Assembly (NCBI RefSeq): GCF_020523795.1
Contig: NZ_JAJALI010000010.1
Location: forward strand, 1 to 64,000
DNA length: 64,000 nucleotides
Direction: 5' to 3'
DNA from: Ancylobacter sp. Lp-2
Lineage (GTDB): Bacteria; Pseudomonadota; Alphaproteobacteria; Rhizobiales; Xanthobacteraceae
The position numbers were made by a program, and so were the translations under genes. Shown here one piece after another: positions 42,838 through 51,820 of this stretch; within the stretch, counting starts at the first letter, position 1; every line of letters begins with the position of its first letter. The notes below the pieces were generated by a model that did not search any database, was not told the DNA's origin, and worked only from the letters and a program-made list of their open reading frames with translations.

Positions 42838-43053
42838 ATGCGTGTAGCCAAATGCGTAGGATTGTCCTTGTCACCAGAATTGGTGGAGAGGATTGACTTA
42901 GAAGTTGATCGCCTGAAGCGCGACGGCCAGCGCGTGAACCGCTCCAAGCTCGTCAGGTCGGCGCTCTGCATCTTCTTCGATATTCAGAAAAACGTTGCAA
43001 CCGGTTGTAATAACTTCGACCGGGCGACGACTGCCCATCCCCAGGACGTTTGA
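42838..43053 (+). CDS. Ribbon-helix-helix (CopG/Arc-type) DNA-binding protein
   Basis: 71 residues from the ATG at 42838, preceded by GGAGGA; the upstream in-frame ATGs lack a site. MRVAKCVGLSLSPELVERID forms the ribbon and first helix, followed by a second helix VNRSKLVRSALCIFF. Such proteins are small repressors or antitoxins. It is the first gene of the right-hand element and a candidate controller of its genes. The 3' part overlaps one copy of the recurring palindrome (42995). Confidence 0.75.
   Translation: MRVAKCVGLSLSPELVERIDLEVDRLKRDGQRVNRSKLVRSALCIFFDIQKNVATGCNNFDRATTAHPQDV
42995..43010. repeat. Recurring palindrome TTGCAACCGGTTG-type, copy 1
   Basis: TTGCAACCGGTTGTAA inside the 3' end of the ribbon-helix-helix gene. 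One of about seven related sites in the element; weaker ones are at 44519 and 51615. Confidence 0.6.
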
Positions 43054-43064
43054 AGGAGCTTGCC

Positions 43065-43613
43065 GTGTCTGTGGCGCTTGGTGTCCCCGCCGCCCGTAAG
43101 TCCGATGCCGACAGCCGTTCCGGCTACATCGGTCCCGCTGAAGCCGCCTATCGCGAGGAAGTTCGCAAGGCTCAAGCCCGCGATGCCGCGCTGAACGCAT
43201 TTCGCCCTCTGCCGGGCGAGGCGAGCAAGTCTGACCCGGAACACGTTGTGCGCTCCAGTAACGGCCGGCAATCCATGATGGGCGGCGCAATGCTCGACCA
43301 GATTTCCGGCACGCCCACCATGGCCCGCAAGGCCGAAGCGCTGGACGCTAAAGGCTTGCATTCCGCGGCTCGCGCCAAGGCCGATATCCTGCCGCCGGAC
43401 GCGTTGCGTCTGTTCGATCTGGTTCTGAGAACCGATGACGCCCATCGGGGCGCCCAGTTGATCAGCCTTCCCGCCACTGACATCGCCCATGCGCTCGGCA
43501 TCCCCGAGAGCGCCGCCCAGGCTGCGCGCGACGAATTGGAACGGCGTGACCTGCTCCGCTTCTTCGACGATTTCAGCGGCAACAGGGGTTTCCGTCCTGC
43601 CCCGAGCATCTGA
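43065..43613 (+). CDS. Hypothetical protein with a C-terminal winged-helix-like region
   Basis: 182 residues from a GTG at 43065 (AAGGAG seven bases upstream; a TTG at 43050 overlapping the previous stop is the alternative). The N-terminal half is alanine-rich and probably flexible; the C-terminal half (LPATDIAHALGIPESAAQAARDELERRDLL) reads like a winged helix. It is the second gene of the element and may be a regulator or initiator. No family recognised. Confidence 0.6.
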   Translation: MSVALGVPAARKSDADSRSGYIGPAEAAYREEVRKAQARDAALNAFRPLPGEASKSDPEHVVRSSNGRQSMMGGAMLDQISGTPTMARKAEALDAKGLHSAARAKADILPPDALRLFDLVLRTDDAHRGAQLISLPATDIAHALGIPESAAQAARDELERRDLLRFFDDFSGNRGFRPAPSI

Positions 43614-43752
43614 GGCCGCTCAACTATCTTTTGCGGCGCCTCCGTGCTCACGGGCGCCGTGAAGCGGGCGGGACGCCCTTTCTCCAGTTCGGCGCCCCGC
43701 CCCCAGCCCTTCCCTCATATCCCCTGTCAACGCACCTCTCAGGAGCACGGTT

Positions 43753-44232
43753 ATGACCGGCACCCTCGACGACGATGATGACGGCAATCCGCTTAACCAT
43801 CCGGCCGTTTTGGTTGCTGCCATTGCTCGCATAAATGACGCGGAAGACGCCTATCGGCACCTGAATGCGAATGCCGTGCTTGAGTTGCCCTACTGCCGTA
43901 ATCTCATCGCGTTGCTGGTGTGGTCGCTCCGCCGCGATGGCCACCAGCAGACCGTTTTCCAGGATTGGGAAACGAATTTTCTCATCGGTGAGATGATCAA
44001 GCGCGCCCTCCCGCATGGGCAGAAATTCGCCCGTCGGATCATGGCGGAAGTAGACGTCGCAGCGGAAGCGGTTACCGGAGCGGGTGGCGGCGAGTTGGCG
44101 CCGTCCGCCCTGGATCAGCACTTCAGCAACGTCGCGGCTCGGGAGTTGGCATTGCAGGCGGCGACCATCGGCTTTCTCGCCATCGCAAAGCACCTGATCG
44201 AGGCGGAAAACGAGACGCCCGCCGCCGCGTAA
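43753..44232 (+). CDS. Hypothetical protein of the element
   Basis: 159 residues, AGGAG before the ATG. Acidic N-terminus (GTLDDDDDGNPL), then helices with LELPYCRNLIALLVWSLRRD and an alanine-rich C-terminus. No recognised domain. Gap and stem-loop-like sequence (44258-44293) separate it from the terminase-like genes. Confidence 0.55.
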   Translation: MTGTLDDDDDGNPLNHPAVLVAAIARINDAEDAYRHLNANAVLELPYCRNLIALLVWSLRRDGHQQTVFQDWETNFLIGEMIKRALPHGQKFARRIMAEVDVAAEAVTGAGGGELAPSALDQHFSNVAARELALQAATIGFLAIAKHLIEAENETPAAA

Positions 44233-44314
44233 CGAGACACGAAACGAGACGAGCCTAGCCCCCTCCCGTCATTCGGGGCCGACGGGGAGGGGCATTAGAG
44301 AGAGAACGACCGCT

Positions 44315-44986
44315 ATGGCCCGCCCCTGTGCCTGCTGCATCCATATCCAACGACCTGCGATTGACGCGGCGCTGGTTGCCGGCACGCCTGTTCGCGCCAT
44401 CGCTGCGCAGTTCGAGTTGACGCCAGCGGCTGTTCATCGCCACGCTCAACGGCACCTCACCGCCCAGCTACATGCCCACGCCCACGCGCACGCTGCTGCC
44501 CTGGCTCACGTCTCAGATTTGCAACCGGTTTCACCGAACCGTGCCTTTCGCCCCGCCGCATTCACGCGCCTTCTCCAGGTTGACGATGTGCCGCCATCTA
44601 CGCCCGAAGCGTCGGAGAGCATCCCCGCCGCCCCGACCGCTCCCACCGCAACGCCCGCGCCGGCCCCTGAGCCTGCCGTTGGAGTGCCGTTAGACCCGTA
44701 CGCCCTGGCCTGCGAACTTCGCGATAGCGCAATCTCCATTTTGCGACATGCCGCCGCCTCCGGTGACTCAAAGTTGGCTCTGGAAGCCAATCGCACCGCC
44801 ACCGCAGTTCTCGACCGGCTCGCCAGACTCATGCCCGTCCAGTCGCCCGCTGGCGCCGCCCTGCCGCTCGCTACCTCGCAGGAATGGCTTGCGGTGCGCG
44901 CCGCCATTGTTGCCGCGTTGGGTCCCCATCCCGAGGCGAGGGACGCTGTGATTGCTGCGCTGGCGGAAATGGCGGGTGCCCCATGA
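44315..44986 (+). CDS. Terminase small subunit-like DNA-binding protein
   Basis: 223 residues. N-terminal cysteine-rich start (MARPCACCIHIQRPAIDAAL) then a helix-turn-helix (GTPVRAIAAQFELTPAAVHRHAQRHL), a long proline/alanine linker and a helical C-terminus. The pattern and its ATGA overlap with the following ATPase gene fit a small terminase that recognises packaging DNA. The histidine- and cysteine-rich start could bind metal. Inference from position is strong, sequence support moderate. Confidence 0.65.
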   Translation: MARPCACCIHIQRPAIDAALVAGTPVRAIAAQFELTPAAVHRHAQRHLTAQLHAHAHAHAAALAHVSDLQPVSPNRAFRPAAFTRLLQVDDVPPSTPEASESIPAAPTAPTATPAPAPEPAVGVPLDPYALACELRDSAISILRHAAASGDSKLALEANRTATAVLDRLARLMPVQSPAGAALPLATSQEWLAVRAAIVAALGPHPEARDAVIAALAEMAGAP

Positions 44987-45765
44987 GCTTAGCTGGCGAT
45001 CTTTCCGACGCGATTGACCCCACCCGCTTGATGACCTCCGCAGGGCTCCAGCCGGACCCTTGGCAGGTTGAATTTCTGCGCTCTACCGCACCAAGATACC
45101 TATTGCTCTGCGCGCGGCAGGTAGGAAAATCGACCGTCACGGCCGCCTTGGCGAGTCATGTTGCGATCTACCATCCCAATAGCCTCGTGCTGACGTTGGC
45201 CCCCAGTATGCAGCAATCCTTTGAAATTTTTCGGAAAATCAATAGTTTCTATCACGAGGCGGAGACGCCCGAGCTAGATGCCCAGAGCGCGCGTCGCATC
45301 GAATTGCCGAATGGCTCCCGCATCATCAGCTTGTCGGGCAATGCTGTCACCGTTCGTGGTTTTTCCGCGCCCCGGCTGGTGATCGTTGACGAGGCCGCCT
45401 TTGCCGACGACGAACTGTTTGCCGCTGTAAGTCCGATGCTGGCCGGAGGCGGCAGGTTGATACTGTTGTCTTCGCCGAACGGCAAAGCCGGATTTTTCTA
45501 TGAACAATGGGCGAACGGCGGGGCGGCATGGGCACGGACCCGTGTGACTGCGGAAATGTCGTCTCGCATCCCAGCCGAGTTCCTTGCCGTCGAACGCGCG
45601 ACCAAGCCTGACCGCGACTTCCGGCGCGAATATCTGTGTGAGTTCGTCGACGTGGACGAGCAGTATTTCGGCTCCGATCTCCTCCTCCGCGCCTTCGAAA
45701 GCCCTGTGGAGCCGCTGTTCTCGCGTCCCTTCACATGGCGCGCGCCCGCTGAAAGGGTCGCTTAG
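44983..45765 (+). CDS. Terminase large subunit, ATPase domain only
   Basis: 260 residues from the ATG overlapping the previous stop. Walker A ARQVGKST at 44-51, Walker B LVIVDEAAF with D136/E137, motif III LLSSPNGKAGF. This is the packaging-motor ATPase of phage terminases. A usual large terminase has 450-600 residues and continues into a nuclease; here it ends with a TAG at 45763-45765, and the nuclease is encoded by the next gene, starting at the very next base. Motor function without an attached nuclease is the notable feature. Confidence 0.85.
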   Translation: MSLAGDLSDAIDPTRLMTSAGLQPDPWQVEFLRSTAPRYLLLCARQVGKSTVTAALASHVAIYHPNSLVLTLAPSMQQSFEIFRKINSFYHEAETPELDAQSARRIELPNGSRIISLSGNAVTVRGFSAPRLVIVDEAAFADDELFAAVSPMLAGGGRLILLSSPNGKAGFFYEQWANGGAAWARTRVTAEMSSRIPAEFLAVERATKPDRDFRREYLCEFVDVDEQYFGSDLLLRAFESPVEPLFSRPFTWRAPAERVA

Positions 45766-46479
45766 ATGCCAATCAAGATCGTTCGCACGCCCAATGATCC
45801 GCACCACTCCCGCGCGGTGGTCTACGTGTTTGACCCGGCCGACCGCCACAGGACTAATTCTCCCCGCCCGCAAGGTCGGATGTATCGCGATAAGGCAACA
45901 GGCCGGATGATGTTGCGCCCCGCTTCGCCCGTCTCCGAGCGGGATTTCTTCGTTGGGCTGGACCTTGCGCAGAGCAACGATTACACGGCAATTGCCATCG
46001 TCCGGCGCACAGAGAGCGGCCTTATCGTGCCCTTCCTAGCAAGGACGAGGGGGCGCCCGTACCCCGACATTGTTGCTTCTGTCGCTGATCTCATGAGCCG
46101 TCCCGAGCTTGCAGGCGCGAAGCTCATCATCGACGGAACAGGGGTCGGGAGGCCCGTCTTTGACCTTCTCCGCGCGGCTGACCTAGACCCGATATCCGTC
46201 ACCATAACGGCTGGGGCGAAGGCGACAGGCGCCCGACGACGGTTTCGCGTACCAAAGCGCGACCTCGTCAGCGCGGTCCTCTTGGCGTTGCAGGCCGAAA
46301 CTCTCACCATCGCGCCCAACATCGAACATGCCGACGATCTTCGGCAGGAGTTGGCGGACATGCGCGCCAAGATCACGCCCGCCGGCAATGAGACCTATGC
46401 CGCCCGCGAAGGCGCGCACGACGATTTGGTCATGGCCTTGGCCCTCGCCGTGTGGATGGCCGAACGCGCTGCCCGCTGA
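45766..46479 (+). CDS. Terminase large subunit, RNase H-like nuclease domain as a separate gene
   Basis: 237 residues. Acidic residues of the terminase nuclease are visible: D66 in VGLDLAQSNDYT, D123 in LIIDGTGVG and D219/D220 in HDDLVMALALAV. The ATG directly abuts the ATPase stop without a gap, so the two are co-translated. The first 50 residues are not part of the nuclease core and begin MPIKIVRTPNDPHHSRAVV, so this is a real independent N-terminus rather than a simple stop-codon break. Confidence 0.85.
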   Translation: MPIKIVRTPNDPHHSRAVVYVFDPADRHRTNSPRPQGRMYRDKATGRMMLRPASPVSERDFFVGLDLAQSNDYTAIAIVRRTESGLIVPFLARTRGRPYPDIVASVADLMSRPELAGAKLIIDGTGVGRPVFDLLRAADLDPISVTITAGAKATGARRRFRVPKRDLVSAVLLALQAETLTIAPNIEHADDLRQELADMRAKITPAGNETYAAREGAHDDLVMALALAVWMAERAAR

Positions 46480-46518
46480 TCCGTCCCGCCTCACCGTGCT
46501 TCTATAGAGAAACACATA

Positions 46519-47865
46519 ATGACCACACAGAACCATACCACCACGATGACGGCGGTACCTGCCATTCGCTATCGCTCCCGCACGGGTCTGAGACATCTCG
46601 ACACCGCACATCCGGCCGATGTTCTGTTTCCAGCATACGATGCACGCCATGACCGGGTGAAGGTCCGCGTCGCAGCACGGGTCCACCTCTCCCAACCTGA
46701 GCTCTGGGAGGACTATATTGGAGAGATTGCCCCGCCGGACCATGCTGGGCTCTTTGTGACCAGCGCCCCCCAGGCTGGCGCCGCCCAATTCAAATTGCGG
46801 GTGCGCGGAACCAAAGCCAATCCGCTGTGGCTAATCGCCGGAGGCGGGATTGTGAGATGGCGACAATCAGCTGGCTTCTTTGATATCGCGCTTGATCTCG
46901 ACGTGAACCCGACCCGCTTCCTCGCTCATCAGCCGGATCCGTCTGTCACCGCTATCCATGAACGTGGTCCGCTCGACGCCTTCCGTGTGAACGTGTCAGC
47001 TGCCGCTGCCCTTCGCGCGATGACCCTGGACGCCAGCGACAACGTTCTCACAACGCTGGCACAACTCGGCGGTACGACCTTCACCCGCCGGGAGGCCCAA
47101 TGGGATGCTGTCTTGGCGGCGCACTTCGACCAATTGAGCAATGCCCTCATTGAGACCCTGGCCCCGCCCCATATCGGCGCCGAACTAGAGATGACCCTTT
47201 CGGTCGCCCAGGCGGAGACCTATTGGGAGCTCTCGGTCCCGGATGCAGTGTCGACTATCGGCGCCTTATGCCAGTCGGTGAAGATGTCTGATGGGGCCGC
47301 GCGTCTGTCGCAGCGGGCGGATATCGGAGGCGAGGCCAACGCTCAGTGGATTAAGATGCCGCTCACTGACGATGCTGACCTCAAGTTCTACGCAAAGACC
47401 AGCGACCGTATCCGCGTGGAAATCACCCACCACGACCGCATAGCACAGTTTGCGGGCCGCAACGGGCGCCCCATGGGGGCTGGGGTCGCCGCCACCTTGC
47501 GTGCGCTGTCACGCGACGCAGCCAACCGCCTTCACCGTGTCTGGACCGCCATCATGAACCTTCATGCCCTTCAGGCCGACGCCGCTGACGTTTGTGATTT
47601 TATGTCGAAGCTCAATGCCGCCGTCCCCGAGCAAAATCGGCGCCTCATCCTGTCGCTTCTCGCCAATCATCGCGCCCTGACCGAAACCACTGTCGATGGC
47701 TTCGCGCCGGCATCGGTCTGCCGCGCACTCCGCCGTACCGGCGTACTGGTCCCAATCCATGCCCGCAATCGGGCGGCAGCGCGGTATGTGCTCACTCCGG
47801 CGTATTCCGCGATGTTCGACAGGCTGCTCGATCGGCGGGATGCGGTCAGACCGTTGATCAACTGA
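46519..47865 (+). CDS. Unknown 448-residue protein of the element
   Basis: ATG at 46519 without a strong ribosome-binding site. The middle contains LKFYAKTSDRIRVEITHHDR, which resembles the tyrosine/aspartate-type region of phage gene II-like replication initiators, but other motifs of that family are not seen. The C-terminus reads like a helix-turn-helix (VCRALRRTGVLVPIHAR). It follows the terminase-like pair and is followed by a copy of the recurring palindrome just after its stop. Possible replication initiator; could equally be a structural or defence protein. Confidence 0.6.
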   Translation: MTTQNHTTTMTAVPAIRYRSRTGLRHLDTAHPADVLFPAYDARHDRVKVRVAARVHLSQPELWEDYIGEIAPPDHAGLFVTSAPQAGAAQFKLRVRGTKANPLWLIAGGGIVRWRQSAGFFDIALDLDVNPTRFLAHQPDPSVTAIHERGPLDAFRVNVSAAAALRAMTLDASDNVLTTLAQLGGTTFTRREAQWDAVLAAHFDQLSNALIETLAPPHIGAELEMTLSVAQAETYWELSVPDAVSTIGALCQSVKMSDGAARLSQRADIGGEANAQWIKMPLTDDADLKFYAKTSDRIRVEITHHDRIAQFAGRNGRPMGAGVAATLRALSRDAANRLHRVWTAIMNLHALQADAADVCDFMSKLNAAVPEQNRRLILSLLANHRALTETTVDGFAPASVCRALRRTGVLVPIHARNRAAARYVLTPAYSAMFDRLLDRRDAVRPLIN

Positions 47866-47871
47866 GGGATA

Positions 47872-47887
47872 TTGCAACCGGTTGCAC
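47872..47887. repeat. Recurring palindrome, perfect core copy
   Basis: TTGCAACCGGTTGCAC, with a perfect 14-base palindrome TGCAACCGGTTGCA, lies in the 190-base gap before the restriction-modification gene, a good place for an operator. Confidence 0.7.
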
Positions 47888-48055
47888 TGCGCTTCTGCAA
47901 TTTCGAACGCCCTCGTACCCGATGACTGCCCAGCCGTTTGGATGGCTAATGCGGATTTTACAGAGACTTCCGCCTCCTGGTGACGGGCCGCCGCATTGAT
48001 GGTGCTGTGATGAAAAGCTACGTTCGAAAATAAACTCCCGACTTTTCAGGCGCAC

Positions 48056-51000
48056 ATGGTTGACGTTGAGCATTTTATCTCCCGCTGGACCGTACGCGAA
48101 GGTGGTCAGGAACGGGCGAACTATGCCTTATTCCTTGCCGAGTTATGCCAGCTGATCGGCGTTGATCCGCCGGAGCCGGCTGGGCATTCGAGCGAACTGA
48201 ATGCCTATGTCTTTGAGCGGGCTGTCACGTTCCGGGAGCCGGATGGCTCTACGGCGAAGGGGCGCATCGACCTCTATAAGCGCGGCTGTTTCGTGCTGGA
48301 GGCCAAGCAGAGCCGTCAGGGCGAGGGTCCGAAAGCTCCTGCTGGTGGCGAGCAGCAGGCGTTGTTCTCCGTCGAAGAGGCGCCTCAGGGACGGCGCGTG
48401 AGCCGTCGGTGGGATGTTCTTATGATGAACGCCCGCCGTCAGGCAGAGGACTATGCGAAAGCCCTGCCGGCTGCGGAGGGTTGGCCTCCCTTCCTGATCG
48501 TCTGCGATGTCGGCAACTGCTTCGAGCTCTATGCGGACTTCTCCGGGCAGGGGAAGAACTACGCACAGTTCCCGGACCGGCAGGGCTTCCGCGTCTTCCT
48601 GCAGGACCTTCGCTCGCAGGAGGTGCGCGAGCGGCTGAAGAAGGTCTGGACCGACCCGCATAACCTCGACCCGACGAAGCGTGCCGCCAAAGTCACGCGT
48701 GACATAGCCGAGCGACTTGCCAAGGTGTCTAAGTTCCTTGAAGAGCAGCGTGGGACGGACGGCAAGCCACTCTACAAGCGCGAGGCCATCGCCTCCTTCC
48801 TCATGCGCTGCCTGTTCACGATGTTTGCGGAAGATGTGGAGCTGATCCCGAAGGAGAGCTTCAAGCGCGTGCTCGACCGCTGCCGGACTAGCCCGGAGTT
48901 GTTGCCGCAACTGGTCGGACAGCTCTGGGAGGCGATGGACACCGGTGCCTTCGCCTTCGCAATCGAGGCCAAGGTAAAGCGCTTCAACGGCTACCTATTC
49001 AAGGACCGCACGGTGTTGCCGCTGCCGCGCGAAGAGATTGGCGAACTGTTCGAGGCCGCGAAAGCAAACTGGCGAGAGGTCGAGCCGGCTATCTTCGGCA
49101 CGCTGCTGGAGCAGGCGTTGGACCCGTCAGAGAGGCGTAAACTCGGGGCGCACTACACCCCACGCGCCTACGTCGAGCGGCTGGTGATTGCCACTGTTAT
49201 TGAGCCACTGCGGGCGGAATGGGACCTCGTGCGGGCGACGGCAGAACGTTTGAGCAGCGAGGGAAATCCTGCTGCGGCCTTGGCGGAGGTCACGAAGTTC
49301 CATGCGCAGCTCTGTACCGTGCGCGTGCTGGATCCCGCCTGCGGCACCGGCAACTTCCTCTATGTATCGCTGGAACTGATGAAGCGGCTGGAAGGCGAGG
49401 TGCTGGAGGCGGTGGCGGACCTCGGAGGCCAGGAGGCGCTTGGCCTTGACCGCCATACCATCGACCCGCACCAGTTCCTCGGCATGGAGTTGAACCCGCA
49501 CGCCGCCGCCATTGCTGAACTGGTGGTGTGGATCGGTTTCTTGCAATGGTTCTTCCGCACGCAGGGCGGCCAGCCGACAGAGCCTATTCTCCGCGACTTC
49601 AAGACCATCAAAGCGATGGACGCGGTGCTGCTGCACGACGGGAGCGAGCCGGCAGTGGACGCGTCAGGCCAGCCGGTGATGCAGACGGATGCCGAAGGCC
49701 GCCGGGTGCCGGTGCTGAGCTTCCGCAACCCGCGCCTGCCGCAATGGCCGGAAGCCGAGTACATTGTGGGCAATCCGCCCTTCATCGGAGCCAAATTCAT
49801 GCGGGGATATCTTGGCGACGGCTACGCCAAGGCGCTGTGGGCGGCGCACCCGCACATGAACGAGAGCGCCGACTTCGTGATGTACTGGTGGGACCGGGCG
49901 GCCGACCTGCTGACCCGGCGGGGGACGAAGCTGCGGCGCTTCGGCTTCGTTACCACCAACTCGATTACGCAGGAATTTTCCCGCCGCGTCATGGAGGCAC
50001 GGATGAAGGCAAAGAAGCCGATTTCCCTGCTGATGGCGATACCGGACCACCCATGGACCAAGGTGACGAAGGATGCAGCGGCGGTGCGCATCGCCATGAC
50101 CGTGGCGGCAGCCGGGAAGCAAGGCGGCGTGCTGCGGGAGGTCGTGCGGGAAGACAGCTTGAATACCGACGCACCTGCGATTGAGCTGACCGATCACAAC
50201 GGAGATATAAACACAGATTTGACCGTAGGAGTCGACCTAACATCGGTCTCTGCCTTGAAATCTAATAAGTTCGTGTGCTCTCCGGGAGTTAAATTGCACG
50301 GAGATGGATTCATTGTACATGAAGAGTTGATTGATCAATTGGGGCTTAATGCGGTTGTAGATATAAATTATTTGAAAGAATACAGAAACGGAAGAGACAT
50401 AGTTGGAACTCGCAGAGGTGTGAAAGTTATTGATCTCTTTGGGTTGGATGAGGAAGAAGCAAGACGTCGAGTCCCTCGAATTTACCAGCATCTCATGGCA
50501 ACGGTCAAAGTTGACCGACAAGCGCAGTTACAAAGGGTTCGCACGGCTGACTCGGAGGAGTATCTACGCCGCTGGTGGATTTTCGGGAAGCCGAGGCAAG
50601 AACTTCGTTCAGCTCTACGAGAATTGAGAAGATACATTGTTACCCCTGTAACGACTAAGCACCGAGTATATCAATTCCTGGATACAAATGTCGTTCCGGA
50701 TGATGCACTGATGAGTATTGCTATCGAGGACGCTTTTATATTAGGGGTAATGTCGTCGGCCGTATGCGTAAGGTGGACGATGAGCGCTGGAAGTACGCTT
50801 GAAGACCGTCCTCGATTTATCAAGGCAAGTTGCTTCGACCCCTTCCCCTTTCCCGACGCGTCCGAGCCGCTGAAGGCCGAAATCCGCGCCGTTGCCGAGG
50901 AACTCGATGCCTTCCGCAAGGCCCGACAGACGGAACATCCGCGCCTCACCCTGACCCAGATGTACAATGTGCTGGAAAAGCTGAAGGCCAGTGCGCCGCT

Positions 51001-51517
51001 AGACAAGGAGGATATCCGCATTGGCGACGAAGGGCTGGTGCTGATCCTCAAGGAACTACACGGCAAAATCGACGCGCTGGTGTTCGACGCCTATGGCTGG
51101 CCGCGCGGCCTCTCCGACGAGGATATCATCGCCCGTCTGGTGGCGCTCAACAAGGAAAGGGCCGAGGAGGAGGCGCGTGGCCTGATCCGCTGGCTGCGGC
51201 CGGACTACCAGAAGGCCCGCGCCGGCATTATCGCCACCGTAAAGCCCACCGAGGAGCAGGGCAACATGGCGCTCGTGGTCGAGGCCGCCAAGGAGCAGAA
51301 GCCGCCGTTCCCGGCGGGCGAAGTAGAACGCACCGCAGCCATCATGGCAGCGCTCGCCAACGCCTCCGGCCTAGTGAGTGCTGCGTCTATTGCCGCCGGC
51401 TTCCGCCAAGGTAAGCGAGCGGAACCGCAGGTGCTGGCCACGCTCGCCTCCCTCGCCCGCATGGGCTTCGCCAGCAGCCGCGATGGACAGAGCTTTATGC
51501 TGCGGCGGGTAGCCTGA
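48056..51517 (+). CDS. Type IIG restriction-modification enzyme (nuclease-methylase-specificity fusion)
   Basis: 1153 residues. N-terminal PD-(D/E)xK nuclease: D72 in GRIDLY, then E82 and K84 in VLEAKQ. The N6-adenine methyltransferase domain has LDPACGTGNFLY (SAM binding, near residue 425) and NPPF (catalytic, near 572) with HYTPRAYVERL upstream. The remaining part includes a target-recognition region at about 50190-50830 whose base composition is far more AT-rich than the rest, then a helical C-terminus. One protein would both methylate and cut DNA, giving defence or self-preservation to the element. It stands alone between palindrome-bearing gaps. Confidence 0.85.
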   Translation: MVDVEHFISRWTVREGGQERANYALFLAELCQLIGVDPPEPAGHSSELNAYVFERAVTFREPDGSTAKGRIDLYKRGCFVLEAKQSRQGEGPKAPAGGEQQALFSVEEAPQGRRVSRRWDVLMMNARRQAEDYAKALPAAEGWPPFLIVCDVGNCFELYADFSGQGKNYAQFPDRQGFRVFLQDLRSQEVRERLKKVWTDPHNLDPTKRAAKVTRDIAERLAKVSKFLEEQRGTDGKPLYKREAIASFLMRCLFTMFAEDVELIPKESFKRVLDRCRTSPELLPQLVGQLWEAMDTGAFAFAIEAKVKRFNGYLFKDRTVLPLPREEIGELFEAAKANWREVEPAIFGTLLEQALDPSERRKLGAHYTPRAYVERLVIATVIEPLRAEWDLVRATAERLSSEGNPAAALAEVTKFHAQLCTVRVLDPACGTGNFLYVSLELMKRLEGEVLEAVADLGGQEALGLDRHTIDPHQFLGMELNPHAAAIAELVVWIGFLQWFFRTQGGQPTEPILRDFKTIKAMDAVLLHDGSEPAVDASGQPVMQTDAEGRRVPVLSFRNPRLPQWPEAEYIVGNPPFIGAKFMRGYLGDGYAKALWAAHPHMNESADFVMYWWDRAADLLTRRGTKLRRFGFVTTNSITQEFSRRVMEARMKAKKPISLLMAIPDHPWTKVTKDAAAVRIAMTVAAAGKQGGVLREVVREDSLNTDAPAIELTDHNGDINTDLTVGVDLTSVSALKSNKFVCSPGVKLHGDGFIVHEELIDQLGLNAVVDINYLKEYRNGRDIVGTRRGVKVIDLFGLDEEEARRRVPRIYQHLMATVKVDRQAQLQRVRTADSEEYLRRWWIFGKPRQELRSALRELRRYIVTPVTTKHRVYQFLDTNVVPDDALMSIAIEDAFILGVMSSAVCVRWTMSAGSTLEDRPRFIKASCFDPFPFPDASEPLKAEIRAVAEELDAFRKARQTEHPRLTLTQMYNVLEKLKASAPLDKEDIRIGDEGLVLILKELHGKIDALVFDAYGWPRGLSDEDIIARLVALNKERAEEEARGLIRWLRPDYQKARAGIIATVKPTEEQGNMALVVEAAKEQKPPFPAGEVERTAAIMAALANASGLVSAASIAAGFRQGKRAEPQVLATLASLARMGFASSRDGQSFMLRRVA

Positions 51518-51820
51518 ACGATGTGCGAGCTTTATCGCGGCATTCACCTGCAATGTTGATCCCGACGCAGTGAAGGTAAATGCGTCTTGCCAGAGCGGCT
51601 AGCCTCGAAAGATGGTCCAACTGGTTGCACCATGCTGCCTTCGTGGCGCCTCGATGGTCCACCGCTCTCCGGTTCCAATAGACCAAGCCCCAGCGGAACA
51701 CTCCGTCCTGGAACATCACCCTGCCGATGCATGTTCCAATAAAGTCAATTTGACATTTTGGAACGCGCCTCATACGATGTCTAAGACTTCAATGGAACAG
51801 ATTGATCGGAACACCCCGCC
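51518..51820. other. Resolvase upstream region
   Basis: About 300 bases with no gene. It has several GGAAC/GTTCC units, a degenerate palindrome copy at 51615 and a 32-bp dyad at 51733-51764. This is the likely res/operator region of the following resolvase. Confidence 0.55.
51733..51764. promoter_or_regulatory. 32-bp dyad, candidate resolvase res subsite/operator
   Basis: Outer arms GTTCCAA and TTGGAAC are perfect inverted copies, with inner GTCAA and TTGAC also matching. It lies 57 bases upstream of the resolvase ATG; length and form fit a Tn3-type res subsite. Confidence 0.65.

Noticed and set aside
44258-44293. Hairpin between hypothetical and terminase-like genes as a terminator
   Set aside because: The arms need bulges to pair and no T-run follows; it may just be GC-rich sequence.
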